Numbered from the stretch's first letter, positions 7,443-15,801 are shown. The stretch: 64,000 bases of DNA from Clostridium swellfunianum (GCF_023656515.1 NZ_JAMOFV010000006.1:2729957-2793956), one strand, 5' to 3'. Notes: a model not told the origin generated them from the letters alone. Translations and numbers: made by a program.

Positions 7443-8570
7443 TTAAGTTGAAATTTCTATAGACCCTACATCCTTCTTACCACTAGATTTTACTTCTATT
7501 TGATCATTATTTAGCTCATAAACATAAACCACATTTTCATCTATAGCATAAAACGTTGGCTTTTCAGATAACTCTAGCACTTTCTTATATAAGACAGGCT
7601 TACTTATATCATCAGCAACACGTATTAAATCCTCCATATCTTGAACAAGGATTTGTTTTTCTGACCTAAAGTTAATGTTTCCACCTAGATTAACAATTCT
7701 TTCTCCATACTTGCTTAATATCTGTCTTAATTTTGTTTGCGACGGGTCAGCTGCAACCTCTGGATATGTAAATACTATAACAAAAATTAGAGCTATAGTA
7801 GAAACAAGTATTAATGCACCATATAAATTAACTCTCTTATAGAAGCTTGGAGAAATAACTTTTTCCACCCCTTCAATTTTGCCGTTTTTCATTTGTTGTA
7901 AATTGCCTTTTATCTCAAAATACTTTGAGGTTGGTGGGATTTCCATAGTAGATACTAATTGTTCATTTACTACTCCCTTTTCACTTTCTACATTTACAGA
8001 TACATTCCAATATATTGTCAATCGTGTTTCAAAATTTATCTTTGAGGCAGCTGTTACTTGTTGAATGAAATCATTATATGTAGATAGCTTTATATTCAGT
8101 TGTTTTTCAACAGCTGCTGATTTTTCTTTTCCTTCAAATGCTGTATCTGGTTGAAGTATAAATTCCTTTTTCCAAGCAGGTTTTGTAGCCTTTTCATTTC
8201 CTAAAAGCCCCTCTACAACAGCAACAACATTATATTTCCCTTTAACCTTAGCAGGCGAATCCCCCTTGTATTCATATTTAAAATTAGTATTAATATTGTC
8301 AACAAAGTCAGTAACATATACTCCATTCTCACCTAGGCTTTTTTGACTATATATAATATTAGGCAGCAAATCTACCGAATAATTAACAACTCCTTTATGG
8401 GTATATGTATAGAATGGAACTTTATTTTCAATATATTTATGCTTTCTTATACCAATCACTAACAAAGCTATAAAAACTATAATAGCTATTGAAATCACAA
8501 TAATACTAGCTAATTTTAAATACCTATTAATCTTAAAGAGCTTTATACTTCTTTCTTTCTTTTGCTTCAT
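7443..8570 (-). CDS. DUF5305 membrane protein
   Basis: 375 residues. Membrane segments near residues 18-42 and 250-270 frame an extracellular domain; the cytoplasmic tail is about 100 residues. The extracellular start 'KVPFYTYTHKGVVNYSVDLLPNIIY' is the typical DUF5305 entry. DUF5305 proteins are often encoded beside SipW-type signal peptidases in Clostridia and archaea. It may be an assembly or anchoring factor for the secreted TasA-like proteins, but no biochemical role is established. It is last in the riboswitch-controlled unit. Confidence 0.75.
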   Translation of the reverse strand: MKQKKERSIKLFKINRYLKLASIIVISIAIIVFIALLVIGIRKHKYIENKVPFYTYTHKGVVNYSVDLLPNIIYSQKSLGENGVYVTDFVDNINTNFKYEYKGDSPAKVKGKYNVVAVVEGLLGNEKATKPAWKKEFILQPDTAFEGKEKSAAVEKQLNIKLSTYNDFIQQVTAASKINFETRLTIYWNVSVNVESEKGVVNEQLVSTMEIPPTSKYFEIKGNLQQMKNGKIEGVEKVISPSFYKRVNLYGALILVSTIALIFVIVFTYPEVAADPSQTKLRQILSKYGERIVNLGGNINFRSEKQILVQDMEDLIRVADDISKPVLYKKVLELSEKPTFYAIDENVVYVYELNNDQIEVKSSGKKDVGSIEIST

Positions 8571-8633
8571 GCCAGCACTCTCCCCAAAAATAATTAATTA
8601 TATATATTTATACAAATTCAAAAGCTGCTTCTC

Positions 8634-9824
8634 CTAAAACTCCACTTTTTCCTTTGGAACATCATTTCTACTTTTTAGTATTAGAGTTGGCCATCCTATC
8701 TTTGGTATAACTCCAATGACTTTTCCTTTAATATTTTCAATTGCAACTAACTCTCTATCTGCCGTACTGTTATTATCACCTTTAGTTTCATACTTAACTT
8801 GCTGTTCGTCATTTTTTACGCTAATAATTCTATGGAAAATATATATATTATCGCTTTTAAATTTAATAACATCTCCAACCTTTATATCATCAGGCTTAAG
8901 CTTTCTAACTAACACCATATCGCCTGGATCTATCATAGGTTTCATGCTTCCAGTTGCTATAACCGCTGGAGACACAGGGAAAACTCCAAAGGAGAACCAC
9001 ATTATCCCTATAGATAAAGTAGCTGTTATAATCCACCCCAAAGGGTTTTCTTTCTCTTCAAAATTCTTTTTTCTACCTTTTATCTGACTAAAATAAATAA
9101 ATTGGATAAACATAAGGCTAAAGATAGGTACTAAACCTCCGATAACTGCCTGGGTAATCCATTTTAAATTGGGTAGAATGGGAAACACCCATGTAAAGCT
9201 CTCTATAACTCCTATATATATTATAGAAACTACTGAGCCACCAAGATATGATAAATAACATGCTAAAATATTCTTAGAAAGCTCCGGTATTACGTATTGC
9301 GCTATATATTGAACAATCTTTTGAGTACCCTGTAATGTTGATATTCTATTAAATGGCAAACTGAGAAAAGTGAATATAATCGAAATAGTAACTATATTAA
9401 AATATAAGTATTTTTCTGAGCTTTTATTTACAATACGTGCTCTAATAATTTCTCTTCCTAATAGAGTGGTTATTACTATAAATAGGTTTTTTATAATTCC
9501 AATAAAAGATAAATCATAGGGACTCTTTCCAAATCCATCAATTAGTCCGCCGCCCATTGTTATAACAATATATATAAAGGCCAAATATCCAGCCCACCAT
9601 CTTAAAAAACTGTATAACCTTATCTTAGCTTTTGGTCGTATCTTTGAAAAAAATATAATTAAGCATGATATTACTATCCATATAGCCGGCTTAATAGCAT
9701 ATATAAATACTGTACTGCTATTGAAAGAAACAGCTCTTAAATTTTCTAGCAAATATATAGCCATCATTAGTGCTATAAGAAAACTAGACTTGGCTGCATT
9801 TTTTATTCCTCCACCTTTTATCAT
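8634..9824 (-). CDS. ER-type signal peptidase fused to a polytopic membrane domain
   Basis: 396 residues, about twice the usual length. Residues 1-250 contain about seven hydrophobic segments; the peptidase domain follows. Catalytic serine is in 'IATGSMKPMI' (Ser 293) and the histidine in 'IFHRI' (about 331), followed by 'VKYETKGDNNSTADRELVAIENIKGKV', the conserved signal peptidase I box. There is no lysine at the general-base position, so it is ER-type like SipW. It follows the response regulator in a unit controlled by a c-di-GMP-II riboswitch and probably processes part of the TasA-like set. The function of the membrane domain is unknown. Confidence 0.85.
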   Translation of the reverse strand: MIKGGGIKNAAKSSFLIALMMAIYLLENLRAVSFNSSTVFIYAIKPAIWIVISCLIIFFSKIRPKAKIRLYSFLRWWAGYLAFIYIVITMGGGLIDGFGKSPYDLSFIGIIKNLFIVITTLLGREIIRARIVNKSSEKYLYFNIVTISIIFTFLSLPFNRISTLQGTQKIVQYIAQYVIPELSKNILACYLSYLGGSVVSIIYIGVIESFTWVFPILPNLKWITQAVIGGLVPIFSLMFIQFIYFSQIKGRKKNFEEKENPLGWIITATLSIGIMWFSFGVFPVSPAVIATGSMKPMIDPGDMVLVRKLKPDDIKVGDVIKFKSDNIYIFHRIISVKNDEQQVKYETKGDNNSTADRELVAIENIKGKVIGVIPKIGWPTLILKSRNDVPKEKVEF

Positions 9825-9866
9825 TAGAGTTCCTCCATATATTAATAAATGTATAATAATTTTGCA

Positions 9867-10472
9867 CTACTTACTGTTAACCAAAGCAACAACCTGAGAG
9901 CGCTGCTTCAGGTTCATCTTAAGTAGTATATTACTAACATGTTTCTTAACGGTATTTTCAGATATAAAAAGCTTTTTTGCTATATCCTCATTGCTAAACC
10001 CCTTACCAAGCTCTAGCAACACTTCTTTTTCCCTATCAGTTAATTGACTTATCAAATTATTTTCCTTTTCCCTATGACTATAATCAATAATCCCTGGATC
10101 ATAATATTTCTTGCCTCTATTTATAGATTTAACTGCATAAAAAAGATCCTCAAAAAATGCATCTTTAAGCATATAACCATCCACACCTATCTGCTCACCC
10201 TTTAAGAAATCTTCCTGTGATATGAATGTAGTTAATATCATAAATTTGGTAGTATTACTTAACTTCTTGCTTCTTGCCACAATATCTAGTCCATTCTCGT
10301 TCCCTAACTTTAAATCAATAATAGCAATATCAGGCTGTTCTTTAGTAATTAAACTAACAGCATCAGTAATATTAGATGCTTCTTTTACCATTTCTATATC
10401 TTTCTCTTCCTTCAAAACTGAAATAAGTCCCCTTCTTACTAATGGATGATCATCAACAATTACTAACCTCAT
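9867..10472 (-). CDS. NarL/LuxR-family response regulator
   Basis: 201 residues. Receiver domain with acidic pair 'VDDHP' (residues 7-8), phosphoacceptor Asp 53 in 'IIDLKLG', and conserved Thr and Lys in 'ILTTF' and 'MLKDA'. The LuxR-type helix-turn-helix occupies residues about 140-200 ('LTDREKEVLLELGKGFSNED', then 'ISENTVKKHVSNIL'). The start overlaps the kinase stop by four bases (ATGA), so translation is coupled. It most likely controls the surrounding TasA-like genes, several of which are separate transcription units. The direct targets are not known. Confidence 0.92.
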   Translation of the reverse strand: MRLVIVDDHPLVRRGLISVLKEEKDIEMVKEASNITDAVSLITKEQPDIAIIDLKLGNENGLDIVARSKKLSNTTKFMILTTFISQEDFLKGEQIGVDGYMLKDAFFEDLFYAVKSINRGKKYYDPGIIDYSHREKENNLISQLTDREKEVLLELGKGFSNEDIAKKLFISENTVKKHVSNILLKMNLKQRSQVVALVNSK

Positions 10473-12178
10473 ACTACTACCTCCACATCGCTTAAAGTAT
10501 TATTAGGGAATAACACATCGACCCTTGTTCCTTCGTTATCTGAACTATTGATTTTAATTTTTCCACTAAATAGATATACTAAATTAAATATATTTGAAAG
10601 ACCTAAGCCTCCATTCTTTGCTTTGGTTCTATCATCTACATTAAAACCTATTCCATTATCAATAATTTCTAAGCTTGTATAGCTCCTTTCTATATGTATC
10701 AGAATTTTAATACTAGTTGACTTGCCATGCCTCACGGAATTTCCAATACATTCACAAATAATTCTGTATAATGCCTTTTTAACATCAGTGCTTATAAATT
10801 CCTCATCACCTACTAAATCAAATAGTATATCTACATTATTAAGCTTAGATATATCTTCAATAAAAGATTCTATATTTTCCTTAAATGCACTATGTCCTTT
10901 TTTCTTCCAGCTAAGCCTATAAATTGTTTCCCTTAATTCCTTTATTGAATTATTTATAGAATCTCTAATAGCATTAAGATCTTCAATAACATCTACTGAA
11001 TAGTTGTTCATCACCTTTTTAGTTAATGAATGGATTCCACATGCTGCTGCAAATAGCCTTTGACTAACACTATCATGAATTTCATTCGCTATTCGATTTT
11101 GTTCTTCACTTATTACTAACCTCTCATTGATTTGCTCTAATTCATTTTTTTCAAACACAACAGAACTTAAAGATGCTAAAAATCTTAATTGATCTATGTT
11201 TTCTCTTATAATAACTTTATCTTGACTTAAATTTATTTCAACTCCTAGTATTCCATATATTTTATTTAAGGACTTTACAGTGACAGCGATATAATCATAA
11301 TTGCCTTCAAATATATAAACAGGTTCATCAGAGTCCTTAATATCATTTAAGTTATTGGTAATTACTTTACTTATTGCGTGTTTTGAGTATTCAGGTATAT
11401 TGTTATCAAATAGTATAAGTAATTCGCCACTAGCGCAAGGTTCGAAAAAAAATACATTGTTTGCTTTAGTGATTTTCTTAGTATAGTCTACAAGTAATCT
11501 TATTGACTTATCTCCATTTTTTACATTTACAAACGAATACACCGCTTGATAGAGAGACATTGTATACTCCATAGACTCATTTAGTCTTTTATTTGTATTG
11601 GCTAATTGATTATTTAATATCTTAAGCTGTTCCCTTTCTCTTCCTATTTTATCTGCTAGCTTAAATAATAAATATATGGCCAATGTAATTAACACGAAGC
11701 TAAGTATTAGATTTGAATTGATTATTAAATTTTTTTCAAGGTTATGATCTGCTTTATTAAATATGTAGGCAGAAACTTCAGAAGAAACAATAAGATAAAA
11801 AATTAAGTTTATCATGCAATAATATATATTTAAAAAATGTATATTAATTAGAATTGTATTTAGTGAATACCATATATAGGGGCTGTTTATTCCTCCTGTA
11901 GGTATCAAAATCACTGTATTTACTATAATTTCAATTAAAATTAACAGCTTAATAATTGTCTTACCTGCATCCACTTTAATATACAAGTAATTTAAGATAA
12001 TGGATGATATGCTTAAGCATAAAATCATTATTAATTTATTATTTATAGAAGATTGATTATTTGTAATCAAATAGAACAGAGAAGTTATTGCAAGTGAAAA
12101 ATATCTATATAGATAAATTATTTTTATATCATCTGACATATGCTTTATTTTAACTAAATTTTTCAACACACTTATCAC
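10469..12178 (-). CDS. NarL-type sensor histidine kinase
   Basis: 569 residues, GTG start with AAGGA six bases upstream. Residues about 20-175 hold about five or six membrane segments with little outside the membrane. A coiled coil (178-205), a GAF-like region (210-345), a HisKA_3 box 'RIANEIHDSVSQRLFA' (phosphorylated His 368) and an HATPase domain with 'NSVRHG', 'DNGIGF' and 'GGLGLSNI' follow. Kinase of the adjacent response regulator. Its mRNA leader contains a c-di-GMP-II riboswitch and terminator, so its synthesis is probably tied to the second messenger. The signal sensed by the membrane part is unknown. Confidence 0.9.
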   Translation of the reverse strand: MISVLKNLVKIKHMSDDIKIIYLYRYFSLAITSLFYLITNNQSSINNKLIMILCLSISSIILNYLYIKVDAGKTIIKLLILIEIIVNTVILIPTGGINSPYIWYSLNTILINIHFLNIYYCMINLIFYLIVSSEVSAYIFNKADHNLEKNLIINSNLILSFVLITLAIYLLFKLADKIGREREQLKILNNQLANTNKRLNESMEYTMSLYQAVYSFVNVKNGDKSIRLLVDYTKKITKANNVFFFEPCASGELLILFDNNIPEYSKHAISKVITNNLNDIKDSDEPVYIFEGNYDYIAVTVKSLNKIYGILGVEINLSQDKVIIRENIDQLRFLASLSSVVFEKNELEQINERLVISEEQNRIANEIHDSVSQRLFAAACGIHSLTKKVMNNYSVDVIEDLNAIRDSINNSIKELRETIYRLSWKKKGHSAFKENIESFIEDISKLNNVDILFDLVGDEEFISTDVKKALYRIICECIGNSVRHGKSTSIKILIHIERSYTSLEIIDNGIGFNVDDRTKAKNGGLGLSNIFNLVYLFSGKIKINSSDNEGTRVDVLFPNNTLSDVEVVV

Positions 12179-12238
12179 TTAAATTCCTTCCCTTCATCAA
12201 CACTTAATTCCTATTTGTTTTTAATTTTTATTACAAAT

Positions 12239-12269
12239 AAAAAAACCAACGAAAATAATTTTTCATTGG
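12239..12269 (-). terminator. Riboswitch expression-platform terminator
   Basis: Minus-strand stem CCAAUGAAAA / UUUUCGUUGG (10 pairs, one G-U) with loop AUUA, followed by seven U. The 5' arm overlaps the 3' strand of riboswitch helix P1 (CCAAUGA, 12263-12269), so terminator and ligand-bound aptamer exclude each other. It ends about 60 bases before the kinase start. Confidence 0.88.
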
Positions 12270-12390
12270 CCGGTTGCACCACTGGCTCAATATACACCAG
12301 GTGCCCAATTGCAGTGTATATTTCTTTGCCTCCATTATATTTAACTTTCCTACTTATTATATCACCTAATTGTATATTATTTCCAAATGA
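12263..12390 (-). promoter_or_regulatory. c-di-GMP-II riboswitch
   Basis: Minus-strand RNA leader of the kinase operon. It carries the characteristic c-di-GMP-II core: GGAAA after the P1 5' strand, the segment AAUUGGGCAC (plus coordinates about 12301-12310) and the segment GUGGUGCAACCGGCC (about 12268-12282), which match the Clostridium acetobutylicum aptamer as I remember it. P1 pairs UCAUU(U)GG with CCAAUGA; the pseudoknot pairs AAUAUACA (12371-12378) with UGUAUAUU (12289-12296), eight pairs; GCACC pairs with GGUGC. The P2 arm is unusually long. P1 competes with the terminator, predicting that c-di-GMP turns the operon on. Confidence 0.88.
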
Positions 12391-12490
12391 TTTATGTGTC
12401 ATTTTTTTATTTTTTATAGACAAATTTTGTTTTAATCATACCTTTCATTTGCTTTAATCAAACTTTATGACATCTTAATACAGCAAATTT

Positions 12491-12524
12491 AAAAAGACAG
12501 GGTTAGTTCATTCTATCCCTGCCT
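12491..12524 (-). terminator. Terminator of TasA-like gene at 12.5-13.3 kb
   Basis: Minus-strand stem GGCAGGGATAGAA / TTAACCCTGTCTT with TTTTTAAATTT after it, six bases from the stop. It isolates this gene from the riboswitch leader downstream. Confidence 0.82.
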
Positions 12525-12529
12525 TCTTA

Positions 12530-13261
12530 TTATGGTATATTCTTATTAAATTGTTGGAAATTAATTTTTATATCAAATAAAACTGTTTGTTTCTGGAGTT
12601 GATTCTGATCTTCATTAAGATTTGGAAAATATATAACAGTATTATTAGCCCAATCCTTATTAAATGAAGGAACTTTCTGTTTTACTTTATCTGCATACTT
12701 TTCCGGAACTCCAAACAGAATATAATCTTCCGAATCCATTCTCAATCCCTTAAGAATTGAATTTAAATTTCTCTGAAGTTCAGCCAACGTTCCAACAAAG
12801 TAACCCTCCATAGGTTCATTTTGAGAATCATATTTTACCTTTCCAGTCTTATCAAATAAAGTATATCCTCCAGCTATAACTAAGCTCTGTTTTAGCAGCG
12901 TATTATCGATAGGAAAATCCACTTTGATCTCTGAGATTGCAGCAGGTATTGTACCAACATTTTGAGCTTTAGAATTATACAACACCATTGCCCCTGGATA
13001 TAAATCCTTAACAGATATAGACAACTTTTTATTGTTATCTGAAATCTCTGTTGGTTGAAGCTTCACATAATTTTGCGTTGCATCATCTATGCTAAAAATA
13101 GATGATGCAGATCCATTTGAATCTTTCATAAATTCAATATTTAATTGTCCCGTTGAAACGGTATTAAAAACCGTTAAATCATCCTGCCAAGCAGCAAAGC
13201 CTATACCCATTAGACTAAGCGCAGCAACAAAGCTTATACACAATAATTTTATCTTTCTCAT
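12530..13261 (-). CDS. Secreted WxD-type TasA-like protein
   Basis: 243 residues. Signal region 'MRKIKLLCISFVAALSLMGIGFAAW' is followed by 'QDDLTVFNTVSTGQLNIEF', a motif shared almost word for word with the next genes (W-x-D-x-L-x-I/F-N-x-x-S-T-G-x-L/M-x-V/I-x-F). A middle region has 'LYPGAMVLYNSKAQNVGTIP', again shared with neighbours. The C-terminus 'INFQQFNKNIP' carries the QFNK motif. Probably a Sec-exported fibre or matrix subunit cleaved by one of the two ER-type peptidases. It has its own terminator. Confidence 0.72.
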   Translation of the reverse strand: MRKIKLLCISFVAALSLMGIGFAAWQDDLTVFNTVSTGQLNIEFMKDSNGSASSIFSIDDATQNYVKLQPTEISDNNKKLSISVKDLYPGAMVLYNSKAQNVGTIPAAISEIKVDFPIDNTLLKQSLVIAGGYTLFDKTGKVKYDSQNEPMEGYFVGTLAELQRNLNSILKGLRMDSEDYILFGVPEKYADKVKQKVPSFNKDWANNTVIYFPNLNEDQNQLQKQTVLFDIKINFQQFNKNIP

Positions 13262-13357
13262 AAATGCTTACACCTTTAGATAATGTTATAATTAAATTAT
13301 CTTATTATCACCTTTTCATATGTTAAGATTTTTTTTCGACTTAACTAAATATATATT

Positions 13358-13386
13358 AATAAAGCAGGTTTATAACCTGCTTTATT
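13358..13386 (-). terminator. Terminator of the 13.4-14.7 kb pair
   Basis: Minus-strand stem AATAAAGCAGGTT / AACCTGCTTTATT with a short loop, followed by AATATATATTTAG. It lies 15 bases after the stop codon. Confidence 0.75.
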
Positions 13387-13400
13387 AAATTAAGATTAAT

Positions 13401-13877
13401 TTATTTGTTAAATTGTTGATAAACAGCTGTAGCTGTAAATGTTGCATCTGAAGTTTGTGGAGCATTCTCTCCAACTGTCATTGTAATTGTTACATTCTTT
13501 TGTTCAGTCACAGCTAAAGTAGGTTGGCTAGTTGTACTAACTGTTAACCAGCTAGGAACATTACTAAATGTAAATGTACCATTCTTTACAGGTATTGTTC
13601 CATTATTCTTTACCGGAAGAGTAACTGTTGCAACAGCTCCTGGATATAAATTATCTAAATCAATAGTTGCAGTATTTTCACTACCACTAGCAGTTCCAAA
13701 TGCTACATTAGCATTGTCAGCATTCCAAACTACACCGCCGCCAACAAAATCTACATCTAAAGTACCTGTGCTAACTGTATTATTAATAGTTAATGCATCT
13801 GTCCATGCTGCATATCCAGCTCCTAAGGAAACCATTGCCGCTACTACTGCAGCTGTTAATATTCTTGATTTTTTCAT
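13401..13877 (-). CDS. Small secreted WTD-type TasA-like protein
   Basis: 158 residues, the most compact member. 'MKKSRILTAAVVAAMVSLGAGYAAW' is the signal region, followed by 'TDALTINNTVSTGTLDVDF'. The mature part is a low-charge, Thr/Ala/Val-rich beta-sandwich-like sequence with 'IDLDNLYPGAVATVTLPVKN' and 'GTIPVKNGTFTF', ending 'TATAVYQQFNK'. Composition (many Thr and Ser, no Cys) fits a highly expressed extracellular polymer subunit; codon use with many GCT/ACT codons also points to high expression. It is 37 bases downstream of a related gene without a terminator between, so they are cotranscribed. Confidence 0.75.
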   Translation of the reverse strand: MKKSRILTAAVVAAMVSLGAGYAAWTDALTINNTVSTGTLDVDFVGGGVVWNADNANVAFGTASGSENTATIDLDNLYPGAVATVTLPVKNNGTIPVKNGTFTFSNVPSWLTVSTTSQPTLAVTEQKNVTITMTVGENAPQTSDATFTATAVYQQFNK

Positions 13878-13914
13878 AATATACCCTCCAAAAATAATTT
13901 TTTATTTCATTCTA

Positions 13915-14679
13915 TTATTTATTAAATTGCTTAAAGTTAAATTTTATTTGGAAATTTATGGATTTCTGTTCCTTTTGATCTGTAGTTAAATTTTTTGACA
14001 TTAATGTATTGTCACTATCTGCTCCTTTAGGAAGTCCCATTACTATACAGTTTTGTGTTTCAGGATTAAATCCTTCTATTCCTTCACTGTCAAGCAAGTT
14101 CTTAATTGTACCTTTATCTTCCTCTGGGATATCTAAACTAATCACATCTCCCACTTCCATTGTTGTACCTGCTAATAATGTATTTAAATTAGTTTGCAAA
14201 TCTTTCAAATGATATTTGTTTTGTTCTATAGCCCCAAGCCCTGGCAGTATTCCACCACCTATAATCCTTCCATTTCTCCAATGAGTATATCCACCAACAA
14301 CAACCAATGCATCTTTCATTTCATCAGCAAATGTTCCGGTAGGTATCTTAACCTCTACGCTTTCAATTTTAACTGGTATTGAGCCTTTATTTTCATACTG
14401 CACTGCATAAAGTAATCCTGAACCAGGATATAAATTACTTAATGATACATTAACAACCTTAGTAGTTTGATCTAATGTACTTCCTAGATATGGTCCCAAT
14501 TCAGCCTTGTTTGGAACTATTGTTTGACCAAATATCTTAGTTGTTGTAAACTCAACATTCATTTTTCCTGTGCTAGCTGTACTATTAATATTTAATGTAT
14601 CAGTCCAAGCTGCATATCCAGCACCTGCCGATATAACTGCTGCCATAAGAGCAGCTGCTATAATTCTTGTCTTTTTCAT
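13915..14679 (-). CDS. Secreted WTD-type TasA-like protein
   Basis: 254 residues. The signal region and junction 'MKKTRIIAAALMAAVISAGA' then 'GYAAWTDTLNINSTASTGKM' are closely related to the downstream 158-residue protein, so recent duplication is likely. The mature region has 'SLSNLYPGSGLLYAVQYENK' and 'GSIPVKIESVEVKIP', and ends 'FQIKFNFKQFNK'. Cysteine is almost absent. AGGAGG is near the ATG ('CTGGAGGGATATT ATG'). First gene of a two-gene unit. Likely an extracellular matrix subunit; which peptidase processes it is unknown. Confidence 0.75.
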   Translation of the reverse strand: MKKTRIIAAALMAAVISAGAGYAAWTDTLNINSTASTGKMNVEFTTTKIFGQTIVPNKAELGPYLGSTLDQTTKVVNVSLSNLYPGSGLLYAVQYENKGSIPVKIESVEVKIPTGTFADEMKDALVVVGGYTHWRNGRIIGGGILPGLGAIEQNKYHLKDLQTNLNTLLAGTTMEVGDVISLDIPEEDKGTIKNLLDSEGIEGFNPETQNCIVMGLPKGADSDNTLMSKNLTTDQKEQKSINFQIKFNFKQFNK

Positions 14680-14850
14680 AATATCCCTCCAGAATATTTG
14701 TTAATCTTTTATTTAATTGTGATCACATATATAATTCTATCCACTTTAACTTACTGAAACTTCCTACATTGGTATAATTTTGGTAAAACAAAAGAACTAC
14801 TATTCACTTATCCCTTTTATCTACTCATCTACTACTTTAGTTCTAGATTA

Positions 14851-14890
14851 AAAAAATAGAAGACATGAGCTTAATGATAACTCATGTCTT
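14851..14890 (-). terminator. Terminator of the LVQTG-anchored protein gene
   Basis: Minus-strand stem AAGACATGAGTTA / TAGCTCATGTCTT-like (AAGACATGAG / CTCATGTCTT exact) followed by CTATTTTTTTAAT, 12 bases after the stop codon. Confidence 0.85.
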
Positions 14891-14901
14891 GATGTATCAA
14901 A

Positions 14902-15621
14902 TTATTCACGTTTTCTCTTAAAACTAAATACCAATCCACAAACTAGTATAATTGACCCTATCCCTAAAAGAACTTTAGTATCAACCATATAACCCGTTTG
15001 AACTAAACTTCCTCCAACCCCTTTTTCTATTACTACTATATCTTCATCAGTTCCTTTATCAATTATATTAGGATCGTTCCCTGAAAAATTAAAACTTATA
15101 TCAAACTTATGCTCAAGCCCCATAGTACTGCTGTCTGCTTCTTTACTTAGAGCATACTCAATTTTAAACTTCTTCTTACTGTTTTTTTCTAAATCTACTG
15201 AATTGCCGTCTTTTGAACTAAATATAAGCGTTTCATCTACATTCCCTGAATATATTATTTCATTTTCACAGAAAAAGTTCATTTGGGAGCTTTTAATAAA
15301 ACTTTGATATTCCGTATCCTCTTTAGCTAAAAGCTTTTTCTTTTCATTATAAATCTTTCCAGTAATACTAATGCTTTTAAGGGTACATTTAAAATTATTA
15401 TTATTAGCAATATAAAATTCTTTAATTAGCTTATCACCAGGTCCTAGCAACTCATCACTTGTAAATAAAGTTCCGTCAATACTCTGATTTTCATTTAAAT
15501 AAAACACTTTTTCAGCATTTTGGGCTTCTGCCATAATATATGATTTAGAAAAAATAAAGATCACTAGAAATATGAGACTAAAAATAGCAAATATACTCTT
15601 ATTCTTAAATAACTTCAACAT
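14902..15621 (-). CDS. Putative wall-anchored surface protein with LVQTG signal
   Basis: 239 residues. Signal-like hydrophobic N-terminus (residues about 10-30, 'FSKSYIMAEAQ'), an extracellular domain with 'LLGPGDKLIKEFYIANNNNF' that resembles the PGD segment of camelysin-like proteins, then 'GGSLVQTGYMVDTKVLLGIG', a hydrophobic stretch and the tail 'FSFKRKRE'. This is the layout of a sortase substrate, with LVQTG in place of LPxTG. It could anchor the TasA-like fibres to the wall. No sortase gene is in the window. It has its own terminator. Confidence 0.65.
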   Translation of the reverse strand: MLKLFKNKSIFAIFSLIFLVIFIFSKSYIMAEAQNAEKVFYLNENQSIDGTLFTSDELLGPGDKLIKEFYIANNNNFKCTLKSISITGKIYNEKKKLLAKEDTEYQSFIKSSQMNFFCENEIIYSGNVDETLIFSSKDGNSVDLEKNSKKKFKIEYALSKEADSSTMGLEHKFDISFNFSGNDPNIIDKGTDEDIVVIEKGVGGSLVQTGYMVDTKVLLGIGSIILVCGLVFSFKRKRE

Positions 15622-15752
15622 TAATCACACCTTGCTTAAATTATATTTACTCTAATTGAATTTTAACTAATAACTTTTCTTTTTTCTTCCGCATAAAGTG
15701 TACTTTGCATAATCAAAACCTACACCTGCTTTTACTTCTTTAGTAGTATATT

Positions 15753-15784
15753 AAAAAAAGATGATGCTTTTAATAACATCATCT
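15753..15784 (-). terminator. Terminator of the first TasA-like gene
   Basis: Minus-strand stem GATGATG / CATCATC with flanking pairs AGAGATGATG, then TTTTTTTAAT, 18 bases after the stop codon. Confidence 0.85.
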
Positions 15785-15801
15785 CTTAGCTATACAATGT
15801 T

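Noticed and set aside
12211-12423. Minus-strand 70-codon open frame upstream of the kinase
   Set aside because: It coincides with the riboswitch aptamer and terminator, has no good ribosome binding site, and its product has no family resemblance. The RNA structure explains the sequence.
13714-13989. Plus-strand open frame of 91 codons over two TasA-like genes
   Set aside because: Antisense shadow of repetitive Thr/Ala codons; no ribosome binding site.
14720-14731. TGTGATCACA palindrome as a CRP-type operator
   Set aside because: The half-sites have no spacer and the site is not placed relative to a recognisable promoter; CRP-type control is uncommon for this setting.
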